Assembly (NCBI RefSeq): GCF_003346715.1
Contig: NZ_QQPQ01000002.1
Location: 62,001 to 126,000 of the forward strand
Length of the DNA: 64,000 nucleotides
Direction: 5' to 3'
Source: Oceanispirochaeta sp. M1
GTDB taxonomy: Bacteria > Spirochaetota > Spirochaetia > DSM-2461
Shown here in pieces: positions 16,498 through 24,836 of the stretch (positions are counted from its first letter, which is position 1; each line of letters begins with the position of its first letter). The notes beneath the pieces are model-generated. The model searched no databases, was not told the DNA's origin, and was given only the letters and a program-made list of their open reading frames with translations. The position numbers were made by a program, and so were the translations under genes.

Positions 16498-17082
16498 CTA
16501 CTGAATGTTGAGACCGGATTTAGAAAACTCATGAGTAAAGGTTTCGGCATCCCTGAAAAGAAATGAATTCATTCCCAGGGCCCTGGCGCTCTCAACATTT
16601 ACATCCATATCATCACAGAAAACAACTTCTTCCGGTCTGACAGACTCCTTATCCAGTATCCATTGAAAAAACTCAGATCTCGGTTTCGCAATACCCATCA
16701 GATGGGATGCATAGACCCGGTCAAAGACAGCATAATCTCCCCTGCCTTTGTGGTGATTATAGTGCTCTGCAATTGTATTAGTACCACAGACTGCGGGACA
16801 GAATTTTTTTATGCTGAGAATAAGACTGATGGTGGCATTGTCCAGACGGGGATTGAATAGATCAATAAGCGGATTCCCATCTACCACCACAGCGCTTCTA
16901 TCTGTAAAGCGCTTCCAGAATTCTACAGAGGAAACAGAACCATTCATAAGCCCTTCAATATCCTCCCGGATATAATCCAGCATAGCCTCTTCACTCAGTC
17001 CCAGAAGGGCTGCTGCCTCGGGGAGAATATCAAAATCACGGGCAACTACACCCCCCATATCAAAAATAAATAATTTAATCAT
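16498..17082 (-). CDS. HAD-superfamily hydrolase
   Basis: A 194-residue haloacid dehalogenase-type phosphatase. Motif I is unusual: FIFDMGGVV has the first Asp but Gly-Gly where typical phosphatases have Asp-Gly, as in the YihX/HAD-IA branch. The later motifs are VVFCDDMDVNVESARALGM and a Lys in MGIAKPRSEFF. YihX-like enzymes hydrolyse sugar-1-phosphates such as glucose-1-phosphate. It is the last gene of a four-gene sugar ABC operon, 11 bases after the permease, and may dephosphorylate an intermediate from the imported sugar. It is convergent with the response regulator gene, 2 bases apart. Confidence 0.82.
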   Translation of the reverse strand: MIKLFIFDMGGVVARDFDILPEAAALLGLSEEAMLDYIREDIEGLMNGSVSSVEFWKRFTDRSAVVVDGNPLIDLFNPRLDNATISLILSIKKFCPAVCGTNTIAEHYNHHKGRGDYAVFDRVYASHLMGIAKPRSEFFQWILDKESVRPEEVVFCDDMDVNVESARALGMNSFLFRDAETFTHEFSKSGLNIQ

Positions 17083-17093
17083 AAACCAGGTGG

Positions 17094-17963
17094 TTACCCC
17101 TTTCTTGAATTGAATACAGCAGAACCGGAAACAAAATATTTGCTCATGGTAAAGAACAGGATCAGCATAGGAATACTGGCAAGAACAGCCACAGCCATCA
17201 TGGCTCCCTCATTGGTATATTTCTCTGCAGAGAACTTAACGATATAAAGAGGCAGAGTTTTCATCTTTTCACTTTGAGCAATCAGCAGAGGCCAGAGCAG
17301 ATTATCCCACTGACTCCTGAAGGTTAAAATGGAAAGGGTCGCAATAGCCGGCGCACAGTTTGGAAGAACGACATACCAGAAAATACCTAACTCTCCGGCA
17401 CCGTCAATCCTGGTGGCATCAAGAAACTCATCAGGAAATGGAAGGAGATACTGACGCATCATAAAAACCCCGAATGCATTAACTAGAAACGGGAGTGTCA
17501 ATCCACCATACGAGTTCTGCAGATGGAACTTGGTGGCAACCATATACAGAGGGATCATTATGGCTTCGAAGGGAATCATCATGGTTGCCATAATAGCCAG
17601 GAAGACAAAATTTCTTCCTTTGAATCGGAACTTTGCAAGACCATATCCGGTTATGGCAGATAGAATAACTGTCGTCAGTGTTACTATGCCCGAAACAATC
17701 ATCGAGTTCATGAAGTTCCGGATAAAGATATAGCTTCCATCATTTCCTGCTACAGCTTTGGCAAAATTCTGCCAGTGGAATCCCCTGGGAATCCAGCGGA
17801 AGGGCATCTTCAGGATATCCTTGCTTGGCATCATGGAGGCACTGAACATAAAAACTATGGGGATCAGTGTGAAGATCAATGCTCCCAGAAGTATTAAATA
17901 TATAAGAATGGTCACCGGAGAGATCATTCTGGATGTTCTTGGTTGAATCGCAATTGTACTCAT
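17094..17963 (-). CDS. Sugar ABC transporter permease (MalG-like)
   Basis: A 289-residue inner-membrane protein of the CUT1 family with six predicted helices. The cytoplasmic EAA loop reads EFLDATRIDGAGELGIFWY, close to the family consensus, and the C-terminal QWDNLLWPLLIAQSE is typical of MalG-type subunits. AAAGGAAA precedes the ATG. It forms the channel with the MalF-like subunit immediately upstream and the binding protein encoded first in the operon. The ATPase is not encoded here. Confidence 0.93.
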   Translation of the reverse strand: MSTIAIQPRTSRMISPVTILIYLILLGALIFTLIPIVFMFSASMMPSKDILKMPFRWIPRGFHWQNFAKAVAGNDGSYIFIRNFMNSMIVSGIVTLTTVILSAITGYGLAKFRFKGRNFVFLAIMATMMIPFEAIMIPLYMVATKFHLQNSYGGLTLPFLVNAFGVFMMRQYLLPFPDEFLDATRIDGAGELGIFWYVVLPNCAPAIATLSILTFRSQWDNLLWPLLIAQSEKMKTLPLYIVKFSAEKYTNEGAMMAVAVLASIPMLILFFTMSKYFVSGSAVFNSRKG

Positions 17964-18004
17964 GGTCGATTTCCTTTTTCTAATACAAATCTTTGTCTGA
18001 GTGC

Positions 18005-18910
18005 CTAATAAGTCACGTCGTCGGCTTTTGAGGTCTTGAACTGGAACCAGGTAAAAAAGAGCATAATAAGGAAAAGAATGATGCTCATGGCGCTGGAACG
18101 ACCTATATGATGATCCCGAATTCCCGTGTTAAAGATGTTCAGGGTAATTACATTGATGGGAGCCTGGGGAGAACCGGCCTGAACAAAAAGATACTGGGTA
18201 CTGAAAGTCTTAAGACACTGAAGCATGGACATGACTGAAACCAGAACAACTGTTGGTTTCAACAACGGAAAAGTAATCCGCCAGAAGCTCTGCCAGTTAC
18301 TTGCACCGTCTATCCGGGCAGCTTCATATAGAGATCCGGGAATTGCTGAAAGCCCTGCAATAAATATGACCACAAAGTATCCTATGTACTTCCAGAAATA
18401 GACCAGTATTGTAGAAAACTGAACCATAAAGGAACTCGCAAGCCACTTATGATCGATTCCAGGTGTATTCATGAAGAAATTGACCCACTGATTTCCGATC
18501 CCTCTTGGATCAAAGATGGAGAGCCAGATCACGGCTGCCACAACAGAAGAGAGAACCGCCGGTGCGTAATAGGCCAGCTGCAGATATTTCTGCCCTTTTC
18601 TGACTGAGAGAATCAGTACAGCTAAAAGCAGACTGAATACAACAAGGGGTATGAAGGTACCCACCGTAAAGACAAATGTAGCCCGGATGGAATTCCAGAA
18701 ATCACTGGACTGCAGCAGGTAAGAGTAATTTTTCAATCCTATAAATGTAGGAGGTTTAAGAGAAAGAATCTTCTTTCTGAAAAAACTTGTGTACGCTGCA
18801 TTCAGAATCGGGTAGAAGCTGAAAATTGAGAAAAACAGCAGAGAAGGTGTAATAAAGATCCAGCCCCAGCGGGACAGTTTCCGTTCGATTCCACCATAGG
18901 GCTTTTTCAT
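18005..18910 (-). CDS. Sugar ABC transporter permease (MalF-like)
   Basis: A 301-residue permease with the EAA-loop signature SLYEAARIDGASNWQSFWRI around residue 200 and six hydrophobic segments, of the CUT1 family that imports oligosaccharides or sugar derivatives. The ATG has AAAAGGA upstream. The 201-base gap to the binding protein gene holds three hairpins, including a tandem repeat, which could set the ratio of binding protein to permease. Confidence 0.93.
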   Translation of the reverse strand: MKKPYGGIERKLSRWGWIFITPSLLFFSIFSFYPILNAAYTSFFRKKILSLKPPTFIGLKNYSYLLQSSDFWNSIRATFVFTVGTFIPLVVFSLLLAVLILSVRKGQKYLQLAYYAPAVLSSVVAAVIWLSIFDPRGIGNQWVNFFMNTPGIDHKWLASSFMVQFSTILVYFWKYIGYFVVIFIAGLSAIPGSLYEAARIDGASNWQSFWRITFPLLKPTVVLVSVMSMLQCLKTFSTQYLFVQAGSPQAPINVITLNIFNTGIRDHHIGRSSAMSIILFLIMLFFTWFQFKTSKADDVTY

Positions 18911-18924
18911 TATGGTTCCTTTTC

Positions 18925-19033
18925 ACTACCAAGGTTCGTTTAGAACCTTGGTGATTATTTAATTAGACCTAAGGGCTTAATACTACCAAGATTCATTTAG
19001 AACCTTGGTGATTATTTAATTAGACCTAAGGGC
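18925..19033 (-). repeat. Two tandem copies of a 57-bp palindrome-bearing repeat
   Basis: Bases 18925-18976 and 18982-19033 are the same 52-base unit at a period of 57, differing at only two positions. Each contains a hairpin, ACCAAGGTTC-N5-GAACCTTGGT in copy one (18928-18952) and a form with two changes on one arm in copy two, followed by GATTATTTAATTAGACCTAAGGGC. The array sits between the binding protein and permease genes in the transcript. Confidence 0.85.
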
Positions 19034-19043
19034 CTTTAAATAA

Positions 19044-19082
19044 GAGGCGGTCAAAAACCGTGTTACCGGATTTGGCCGCCTC
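19044..19082 (-). terminator. Stem-loop after the sugar-binding protein gene (attenuator)
   Basis: GAGGCGGTCAAA pairs with TTTGGCCGCCTC (12 bp, one G-U pair) around a 15-base loop. On the minus strand it lies 29 bases past the binding protein stop and is followed by TTATTT, a weak U-rich tail. It probably protects or partly terminates the message so that binding protein is made in excess. Confidence 0.55.
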
Positions 19083-19111
19083 AAAATGTTTTATTAAATT
19101 CCGATCAGATT

Positions 19112-20407
19112 CTACTCCTGATCAAGTACTTCCTGTGCTTTTACTTTTAGTGAAGCCAGGGCCTTTTCAGGAGCGATGCCGCTGAGCATAACACCCTCAA
19201 CTGCTTCTTTGATCAATTCCTGAATCTTGGCACTGTTTTCAGCGTAATACACGATGTTTCCTTTGGCCATATCGGCTGCAAATACATCAGCATAGGGGAT
19301 ATTGGCAAAGGTTTCTGAAGACATCAGCGCTTTAGTGGGCTGAATCAGACCGACTTCTGTCAGGTATTCTTCAGAGTGGGAAAGCATGTAAGTGATAAAT
19401 TCCCAGGCCACTTTCTGCTCACGATCGGCTTTCTGGCTGTTAACCATATAGAAGTGACCATAGTAGGCAGATGCGACATCTTCTACAGCATCTTCAAACT
19501 GGGGAAAGGGAATTACCATCCAGTCACCACTGTTGTAGAAATCGGGGTTATCGGCTCTGATACGTCCAGCCTGATACAGACCGCTCATGGCCATACCCAT
19601 ATCATTATTGTTGGAATTAAAGAGCTTACGTCCATTCTTATAGGTGGGAGATCCCAGATTCAGACCATTGGGTCCCCAGTCAGCCATAAACTGCAGAAAT
19701 TTAAGCCATGCTTCATCACCAACGATGGCAGTTTTACCGTCATCACTGACTAATTTCCCACCAAGCTGTTCAACCATGGGAACCATGGACACCAGATAAT
19801 AGGGATAGCGGAAGTCAAATCCACGGCGAGTGATTATCTCACCTTCTCTGGAAACGATCTTCTGAGAAACGGCTACCATATCTTCCCAGGTTTTGGGATA
19901 GTCTTTTTCGGGATCAAGACCGGCATCTCGGAAAATCTGTTTATTCAGATAGGGAGCCCAGTTTGTCAGCTCAAGAGGAAGTCCGTATACATTGTTATCT
20001 TCTGATACAGCATCCAGAACACCGTCAACATAAGAAGCCTTAAGGTCTTTGACGGATTTAAATCCGGCAGCACCCAGATTAACTGGAGCCACACGGCCGT
20101 TGGCAATATAGGCATATCCATCCTCAATCTGAGTATTGAAGATATGAGGGCCTTCATTGGCAGCAAAGGCCGTTAAGAGAAGTTCGGGCATTTTCTTACT
20201 GGAGTTGGTCACTCTTTCGATTGTGACATCAGGATTTGCAGCCTGAAATTCAGCTATATAGCGGTCTTCCAGAGCAGTTCTGTTGGGGTCTTCATGGGTC
20301 CAGAATGTAATAGTTACGGGCCCGGTTGCCTCCTGAGCACCCGAAGCAAAGAGCGGGAGAGCCAGACTCATAATGAGCAAAGAAACTAGTAGAGCTTTTT
20401 TCATCAT
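19112..20407 (-). CDS. Sugar ABC transporter substrate-binding protein
   Basis: A 431-residue exported protein of the CUT1 (family 1) binding proteins. It begins with a signal peptide (MKKALLVSLLIMSLALPLFASGAQE) and has the standard body: ITFWTHEDPNRTALEDRYI, VYGLPLELTNWAPYLNKQIF, GMAMSGLYQAG. Two adjacent ATG codons follow GGAGG; the first is used here. It is the first gene of the operon with two permeases and a HAD phosphatase. The sugar bound cannot be read from the sequence. Confidence 0.93.
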   Translation of the reverse strand: MMKKALLVSLLIMSLALPLFASGAQEATGPVTITFWTHEDPNRTALEDRYIAEFQAANPDVTIERVTNSSKKMPELLLTAFAANEGPHIFNTQIEDGYAYIANGRVAPVNLGAAGFKSVKDLKASYVDGVLDAVSEDNNVYGLPLELTNWAPYLNKQIFRDAGLDPEKDYPKTWEDMVAVSQKIVSREGEIITRRGFDFRYPYYLVSMVPMVEQLGGKLVSDDGKTAIVGDEAWLKFLQFMADWGPNGLNLGSPTYKNGRKLFNSNNNDMGMAMSGLYQAGRIRADNPDFYNSGDWMVIPFPQFEDAVEDVASAYYGHFYMVNSQKADREQKVAWEFITYMLSHSEEYLTEVGLIQPTKALMSSETFANIPYADVFAADMAKGNIVYYAENSAKIQELIKEAVEGVMLSGIAPEKALASLKVKAQEVLDQE

Positions 20408-20808
20408 ATCAATCCTCCTTTTGGATCATAGTTCATGGTAAAACAGCTTCTGTTCACCGGCAATGTGACATTTTCCCACTAATTGTTGTAATACTGAACA
20501 AGATCCCATTTTAGACATATTGACTCTCTTTGACTCAGAATTTCAGGTACAAAACTGGGTCATTACTACCCTGCTGTGTTATTTTGACCCATCTTAGAAT
20601 TGAATGGACCCCTCTGTCTCAAAAAGACACAGTTTCAATCTTTCAGATACATAATCCAGTAAAAATAATATTAGGTCATGGGGCCATAGACAAAAATATA
20701 TATTTTATTTACTTACACAGAAACATTTTAACAGTATTTCAAAAAAAGTTGGCACAGTCATTGCATTATAGTCAGTATAAAATGCAAACAAAATCTGGAG
20801 GTACAGAT
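20408..20808. other. Non-coding divergent region between the sugar-binding protein and hsp20 genes
   Basis: About 400 bases without a convincing gene. It contains a sigma-54-type promoter at 20749-20764. Upstream are a TGGGTCA (20556-20562) and TGACCCA (20585-20591) inverted pair and a TGTCT-CAAAA-AGACA repeat (20615-20629), which could be enhancer sites for an activator. The minus-strand promoter of the sugar operon must also lie here but is not clear. A reading frame from 20530 joined to hsp20 lacks a ribosome site and is not considered coding. Confidence 0.6.
20749..20765 (+). promoter_or_regulatory. Sigma-54 (-24/-12) promoter for the hsp20 genes
   Basis: TTGGCACAGTCATTGCA fits the RpoN consensus YTGGCACGRNNNTTGCW at all but one of the defined bases (A in place of G after TGGCAC), with the invariant GG (20751-20752) and GC (20763-20764) correctly spaced. 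The hsp20 start at 20809 is 44 bases downstream, leaving a normal leader. Confidence 0.75.
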
Positions 20809-21228
20809 ATGACAAATATGGTAGTTAGAAGAAGAGCTCAGGTAAATCCCTGGAATGAAATTGATAAAGCATGGGATTCCTTCTATAGAGCCTCAGATGA
20901 GCCCCGTAAGCCCGTGGTTCAGATCAACAATGAAGAAAGCAAAGTGACTCTTACAGCAGAGCTTCCCGGTTTCGGCCCTGAAGACATCGATATTCAGGTA
21001 AAAGAAAACCTGCTTACTGTCCAGGCCTTCAGAATCACAGAGATTAAGGCTGAGATTGAGGGTGAAAAAGCTGAAGAAGAGAGAAAAATAATCTTCGAAA
21101 AGAGCTTTGTTCTTCCTGATGATCTGAATAGAGACAATTTTGAAGCAGAAATGAAAAATGGCTTATTGACCCTGGATCTTCCCCGAAAAGAGAAAGCGGC
21201 CCCCAGATCAATAAAAGTAAAAGCCTAA
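20809..21228 (+). CDS. Small heat shock protein, Hsp20 family (first copy)
   Basis: A 139-residue alpha-crystallin-type chaperone that holds unfolded proteins. ATG 20809 follows TGGAGG; earlier in-frame codons lack a ribosome site and would cross the promoter. The alpha-crystallin domain runs from VQINNEESKVTLTAELPGF to the C-terminus, including the family motif MKNGLLTLDLPRKEK and the IXI-type tail SIKVKA. Compared with the copy 28 bases downstream it has about 5-6 extra residues (ITEIKAEIEGEKAEEE region) in the mid-domain loop. The two genes share one transcript ending at 21729. Confidence 0.93.
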   Translation: MTNMVVRRRAQVNPWNEIDKAWDSFYRASDEPRKPVVQINNEESKVTLTAELPGFGPEDIDIQVKENLLTVQAFRITEIKAEIEGEKAEEERKIIFEKSFVLPDDLNRDNFEAEMKNGLLTLDLPRKEKAAPRSIKVKA

Positions 21229-21256
21229 GTAATAAATATAATAGTGAGGTAAGACA

Positions 21257-21661
21257 ATGACCAATTTAGTAGTTAGAAGAAATTCTGCAGGAACCGTAAA
21301 TCCCTGGAGAGAAATGGATAAGATGTTTAATGATTTTAACAATGCCGATGAAGCAGCACCCCGGAAACCCATAGTCCATATTGAAAATGAAGAAAATCGT
21401 GTGGTTCTGACTGCAGAGCTTCCCGGATTTACCGCAGAGGATCTTGATATTCAGGTAAAGGAAAACCTGCTGACAATCCAGGCAGTTCAGAAAGGTGAGA
21501 ATAAAAAAGATGAAAACAAGGTTGTTTTTGAAAGAAGCTTTGTTCTTCCCGAAGACCTGCAGAGCGATAAGATCCAGGCGGAGATGAAAAATGGACTCCT
21601 GACCCTGGAACTCCCCCGCAAGGAGAAACCTGCACCCCTGGCCATCAAGGTCAAAGGTTAA
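21257..21661 (+). CDS. Small heat shock protein, Hsp20 family (second copy)
   Basis: A 134-residue paralogue of the preceding gene (both start MTNxVVRR and share VKENLLT, MKNGLLTL, PRKEK), so the pair arose by tandem duplication. The alpha-crystallin domain spans about residues 40-130 with AELPGFTAEDLDIQVKENLL and ends in IKVKG. GTGAGG lies upstream of the ATG. Two related subunits may form mixed oligomers. A double hairpin terminator follows. Confidence 0.93.
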   Translation: MTNLVVRRNSAGTVNPWREMDKMFNDFNNADEAAPRKPIVHIENEENRVVLTAELPGFTAEDLDIQVKENLLTIQAVQKGENKKDENKVVFERSFVLPEDLQSDKIQAEMKNGLLTLELPRKEKPAPLAIKVKG

Positions 21662-21678
21662 GCAGTTTATATATATGT

Positions 21679-21729
21679 CCCTGTCCACCGTGGACAGGGA
21701 TTGCCGGGCTGTGGAAGCCCGGTTTTTTT
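21679..21729 (+). terminator. Terminator of the hsp20 operon, preceded by a second hairpin
   Basis: CCGGGCT (21704-21710), loop GTGGA, AGCCCGG (21716-21722), then TTTTTTT: a strong factor-independent terminator. Just before it CCCTGTCC-ACCGT-GGACAGGG (21679-21699) forms another perfect hairpin. Confidence 0.9.
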
Positions 21730-21769
21730 ATCTACTGATAATTCTATGATTCCAATGAAACTGACAGAG

Positions 21770-22288
21770 CTAGAACTTCCTGGTAAAGGGGCTCTCTTTT
21801 CTCATCCTGACAAGCAGAAACAGAGGAATCAGAACATAGGGCAGATTCAGACTCAAAAATTTGGGAATATTCTGACATCTCCATTCGGGCTCCCCGAAAA
21901 ATTCTACACCAAATACGACAACTCCTGTAATCACTGAAATACTGGTGGCATACATGACTGCAGGGACTTGTATCCGATTCCATCCCTTAATGGCAGAGAC
22001 AATAAAGAGAATGTAGAAAACAGGATAAACAAAGGCTGACAGACCTGTCACAAACCTCATCCAGACGGGAACGGGATGATCCGCAGTAAAGAGAAAAAGC
22101 GGATCAGTTCCATAGGCGTAGGCATAGTTAGCCCTGGCAATAAAATTGGGGCTGTCCGGAGACATTTCGATTCCCAGTGTAGGAATGAGATCGGCAATAC
22201 CTGAGGTGATTGTGAAAAGAGCAAACATGATTATAAAGAAGATATCAACGGGACGCTCTTTGAGAGGAAGATTTGTTATGTCATTCAT
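21770..22288 (-). CDS. Predicted four-helix membrane protein, EXPERA/TMEM97-like
   Basis: A 172-residue protein with four hydrophobic segments (about residues 15-35, 80-105, 108-130, 142-162). The arrangement RPVDIFFIIMFALF, GTDPLFLF, PVPVWMRF and GWNRIQVPAVMYATSIS recalls the EXPERA domain (emopamil-binding protein, TMEM97) in which acidic residues in the membrane bind sterol-like ligands. Bacterial members have no settled function. No clear ribosome site was seen and it diverges from the GGDEF gene. Assignment rests on pattern memory only. Confidence 0.6.
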   Translation of the reverse strand: MNDITNLPLKERPVDIFFIIMFALFTITSGIADLIPTLGIEMSPDSPNFIARANYAYAYGTDPLFLFTADHPVPVWMRFVTGLSAFVYPVFYILFIVSAIKGWNRIQVPAVMYATSISVITGVVVFGVEFFGEPEWRCQNIPKFLSLNLPYVLIPLFLLVRMRKESPFTRKF

Positions 22289-22429
22289 AATTTAAAAGTA
22301 TACATATTTTTCATTAAATCATGCAAATTATAATTTGATAGTAGGAATAGAACTCCTCTGACTGAATGAAGCTTCATCATAAAAAATCTTTCAGAAAATG
22401 AACTACAATTGATATAGAGTTCAATAATT

Positions 22430-23860
22430 ATGAAGCAGAATAAAACGTTCAAAACATTAATAGCCGATGAAACACTTCTCAAAGCTCTCTCCGATATTGG
22501 TATCTACATAACGAATTATGAAACCGATGAAACTCTACCCAGTCATTACTGGACTGATATAAAAGATAAGTTTCAGGTAGATAGAACCAGTGACGGCTTC
22601 CTGGAGAACATCCATCCCGAAGACAGAAAAAGAGTCAGCGAAAGCCTGACAAGAAAAAGGGAAGGAAAATCATCGCAGTTCGATGAAACATATCGTCTGA
22701 AACAGTCCGACGGTTCCTATCTCTTTATAAAATCAACAAGTATGGTTGTGAGATTAAAAGAAGATGGAACCCCCCTGATAATTGTCGGATCTGATACAGA
22801 TATTACCGAACTGAAACAGACTGAGAAAGAACTTAAGAACAGTATTAAAAAAGAAAAGAAACGCTCCAGGGAACTTGAACTCATGAGACAGATGTCTGCA
22901 ACCTTCAGTTCCTCCCTGGATATCAATGAAACAGTACAGAATATACTCGAGGAGATGCGGAGAATCATTCCCTTCCAGACAAGCACTGTCCAGTTATTAA
23001 AGGGTTCATACCTTGAAGTATTAGGGGGCTCCGGTTTCGAGGATATTGAGAAAATTAAGTCCATGAAGTTTAAGTTTCCAGACGCAGGAAGTCTGAGTAC
23101 CAAGGCACTTCAGCAGAGAATCCCTGTCCTGACAAATGATATAGAAAAAGAGTTCCCCAGTTTCAGTCAGCCTGTTAAAAATATGACTCTGCGATCCTGG
23201 ATCGGCATCCCCCTTATTGCGGGGGGAGAAATTTTGGGACTTATGGCTTTGGATCATACGGAAAAGGGAAAATTCAATAAACACCATCTGGAAATTGCCG
23301 GAACAATTGGAGACCACATTGCCATAGCCCTGGAGAACTCACTTTTTCATGAAAGTGCCTATAGGATGGCAATGGAAGATGCACTCACCGGAGCCGGCAG
23401 CAGACACCGTCTTCAACTGGAAGGGAGACTGCTTTATGAAACTGCAATTCGCAGCAAATCGTATTTATCGGTTGGTATTATTGATATTGATAAATTCAAA
23501 CTCATAAATGATGAGTATGGACATGGAACAGGAGATCTGGTACTCAAGCGAATTGCAGATCTATGCACACAGGTACTGCGTGTCACAGATCTGTTTGTCC
23601 GCTTCGGTGGTGAAGAATTCGTTATGATATTTCCTGATACAGAGAAAGCGGAAGCACTTAATGTATTAGAAAGGATAAGAGCCGGAATCCAGGGGATTAA
23701 GCATCCTGAATTTAATAAAAAAGTAACTGTAAGTGCCGGCTTATACTCTGCCTGTCCCAAAAAAGAAGAAACTCTGAGCTCCTTTATCGCAAAGGCAGAT
23801 AAAGCACTTTTCATCTCAAAAGATGGCGGACGGAACAGGAGTACCATATTCTCCGATTAA
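22430..23860 (+). CDS. PAS-GAF-GGDEF diguanylate cyclase
   Basis: A 476-residue cytoplasmic signalling protein that should make cyclic di-GMP. Domains: PAS with PAC (about residues 20-130), GAF (about 160-295, IGIPLIAGGEILGLMALDH) and GGDEF (about 310-476) with the active-site motif RFGGEEF. The RxxD inhibitory site RVTD lies exactly five residues before GGEEF, so product feedback should operate. No transmembrane helix. It is separated from the next gene by 37 bases. Confidence 0.93.
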   Translation: MKQNKTFKTLIADETLLKALSDIGIYITNYETDETLPSHYWTDIKDKFQVDRTSDGFLENIHPEDRKRVSESLTRKREGKSSQFDETYRLKQSDGSYLFIKSTSMVVRLKEDGTPLIIVGSDTDITELKQTEKELKNSIKKEKKRSRELELMRQMSATFSSSLDINETVQNILEEMRRIIPFQTSTVQLLKGSYLEVLGGSGFEDIEKIKSMKFKFPDAGSLSTKALQQRIPVLTNDIEKEFPSFSQPVKNMTLRSWIGIPLIAGGEILGLMALDHTEKGKFNKHHLEIAGTIGDHIAIALENSLFHESAYRMAMEDALTGAGSRHRLQLEGRLLYETAIRSKSYLSVGIIDIDKFKLINDEYGHGTGDLVLKRIADLCTQVLRVTDLFVRFGGEEFVMIFPDTEKAEALNVLERIRAGIQGIKHPEFNKKVTVSAGLYSACPKKEETLSSFIAKADKALFISKDGGRNRSTIFSD

Positions 23861-23897
23861 GCAGCCGCTTTTACAGATACAAGATGGAGGGCCGGAA

Positions 23898-24788
23898 ATG
23901 AATATGCAGGAAATTCTTCAGCGGGAGCTGAATACACTTTTTGAATCCCGGGGACACCCGGGACTCCCACCTTCTCTCTCCCTGGAAGTACAGCTGGATC
24001 TGCAGAAAGAGACATTCTTTCTCAAACAGGAGCAGCAGATCTTTGAAGAACTTATCCATATGAGGGACAAGACAAAGACATTTTATCACTACACATCCTT
24101 CCCCGCCCTGATGGAGATTCTCAAAAGCGGAAAGATACGTTTCTCCAGTCCTGCAGGGCTGAACGATATAACTGAGATCAGCAGCGGGAATACAATCCTC
24201 AAGGAGCAGCTGGACCCCGAACTGGATGAGATTCGCCTGCATAATATAACGAAAAGGTTTATCTTCTCTCTCACCGACCGCTATGACAACCTCAACCAGT
24301 GGCGACTCTACGGAGCAGACGGTACAGGAGTCTGTCTCGGACTGGATCTGAGCGGAATCAGCGATGACAAATATCTCCGCTTCGGCTGCATACTCTACGG
24401 TGAAGCGATTGCTGCAACTCTAAGCCGTATCCGGTCAAGAATAACTGATGAACTTCAGAAAAATTTTGATTTCAGAGATTATCAGAGATGGGGTTATTTC
24501 ATCAAGGACAGCGATTACGCTGAAGAGTCAGAGTACAGGCTGATCTGTTACGATGACAGTGAAAAGTTGCTGAACAAGGCCAGCTGGCGGATAAACAACC
24601 ATGGAGCCTTCTATCCATATCTTGATATGGATATGAAAGCCCTGAACATGGAGCTGGAAACAATTCTCTTCGGACCGAAGTTCAAAGAGAAAGTTCTCAA
24701 TAAAGGGATGATTGAAAACTACCTGACCCGCTACTATTCGGAAAAACAGATCAGCATAGAGTTCTCATCCATCAAAAGCTACCGATGA
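23898..24788 (+). CDS. DUF2971 domain protein
   Basis: A 296-residue protein of unknown function. ATG 23898 is chosen because GGAGG precedes it; a longer frame overlaps the GGDEF gene. The DUF2971 pattern is visible: FYHYTSFPALMEILKSGKI, FSSPAGLNDITE, FIFSLTDRYDNLNQWRLYGA, GVCLGLDL and SEYRLICY. Members of this family occur in varied contexts, some linked to defence or toxin genes, but nothing here supports such a role. It follows the diguanylate cyclase and may be co-transcribed with it. Confidence 0.82.
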   Translation: MNMQEILQRELNTLFESRGHPGLPPSLSLEVQLDLQKETFFLKQEQQIFEELIHMRDKTKTFYHYTSFPALMEILKSGKIRFSSPAGLNDITEISSGNTILKEQLDPELDEIRLHNITKRFIFSLTDRYDNLNQWRLYGADGTGVCLGLDLSGISDDKYLRFGCILYGEAIAATLSRIRSRITDELQKNFDFRDYQRWGYFIKDSDYAEESEYRLICYDDSEKLLNKASWRINNHGAFYPYLDMDMKALNMELETILFGPKFKEKVLNKGMIENYLTRYYSEKQISIEFSSIKSYR

Positions 24789-24836
24789 TCCCGCAGCCCT
24801 TACAAGGGGACTAATGCAGGATTCAAAGATCAAAAA

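Noticed and set aside
20530-20808. 93-codon N-terminal extension of hsp20
   Set aside because: No ribosome site, not Hsp20-like, and it spans the sigma-54 promoter.
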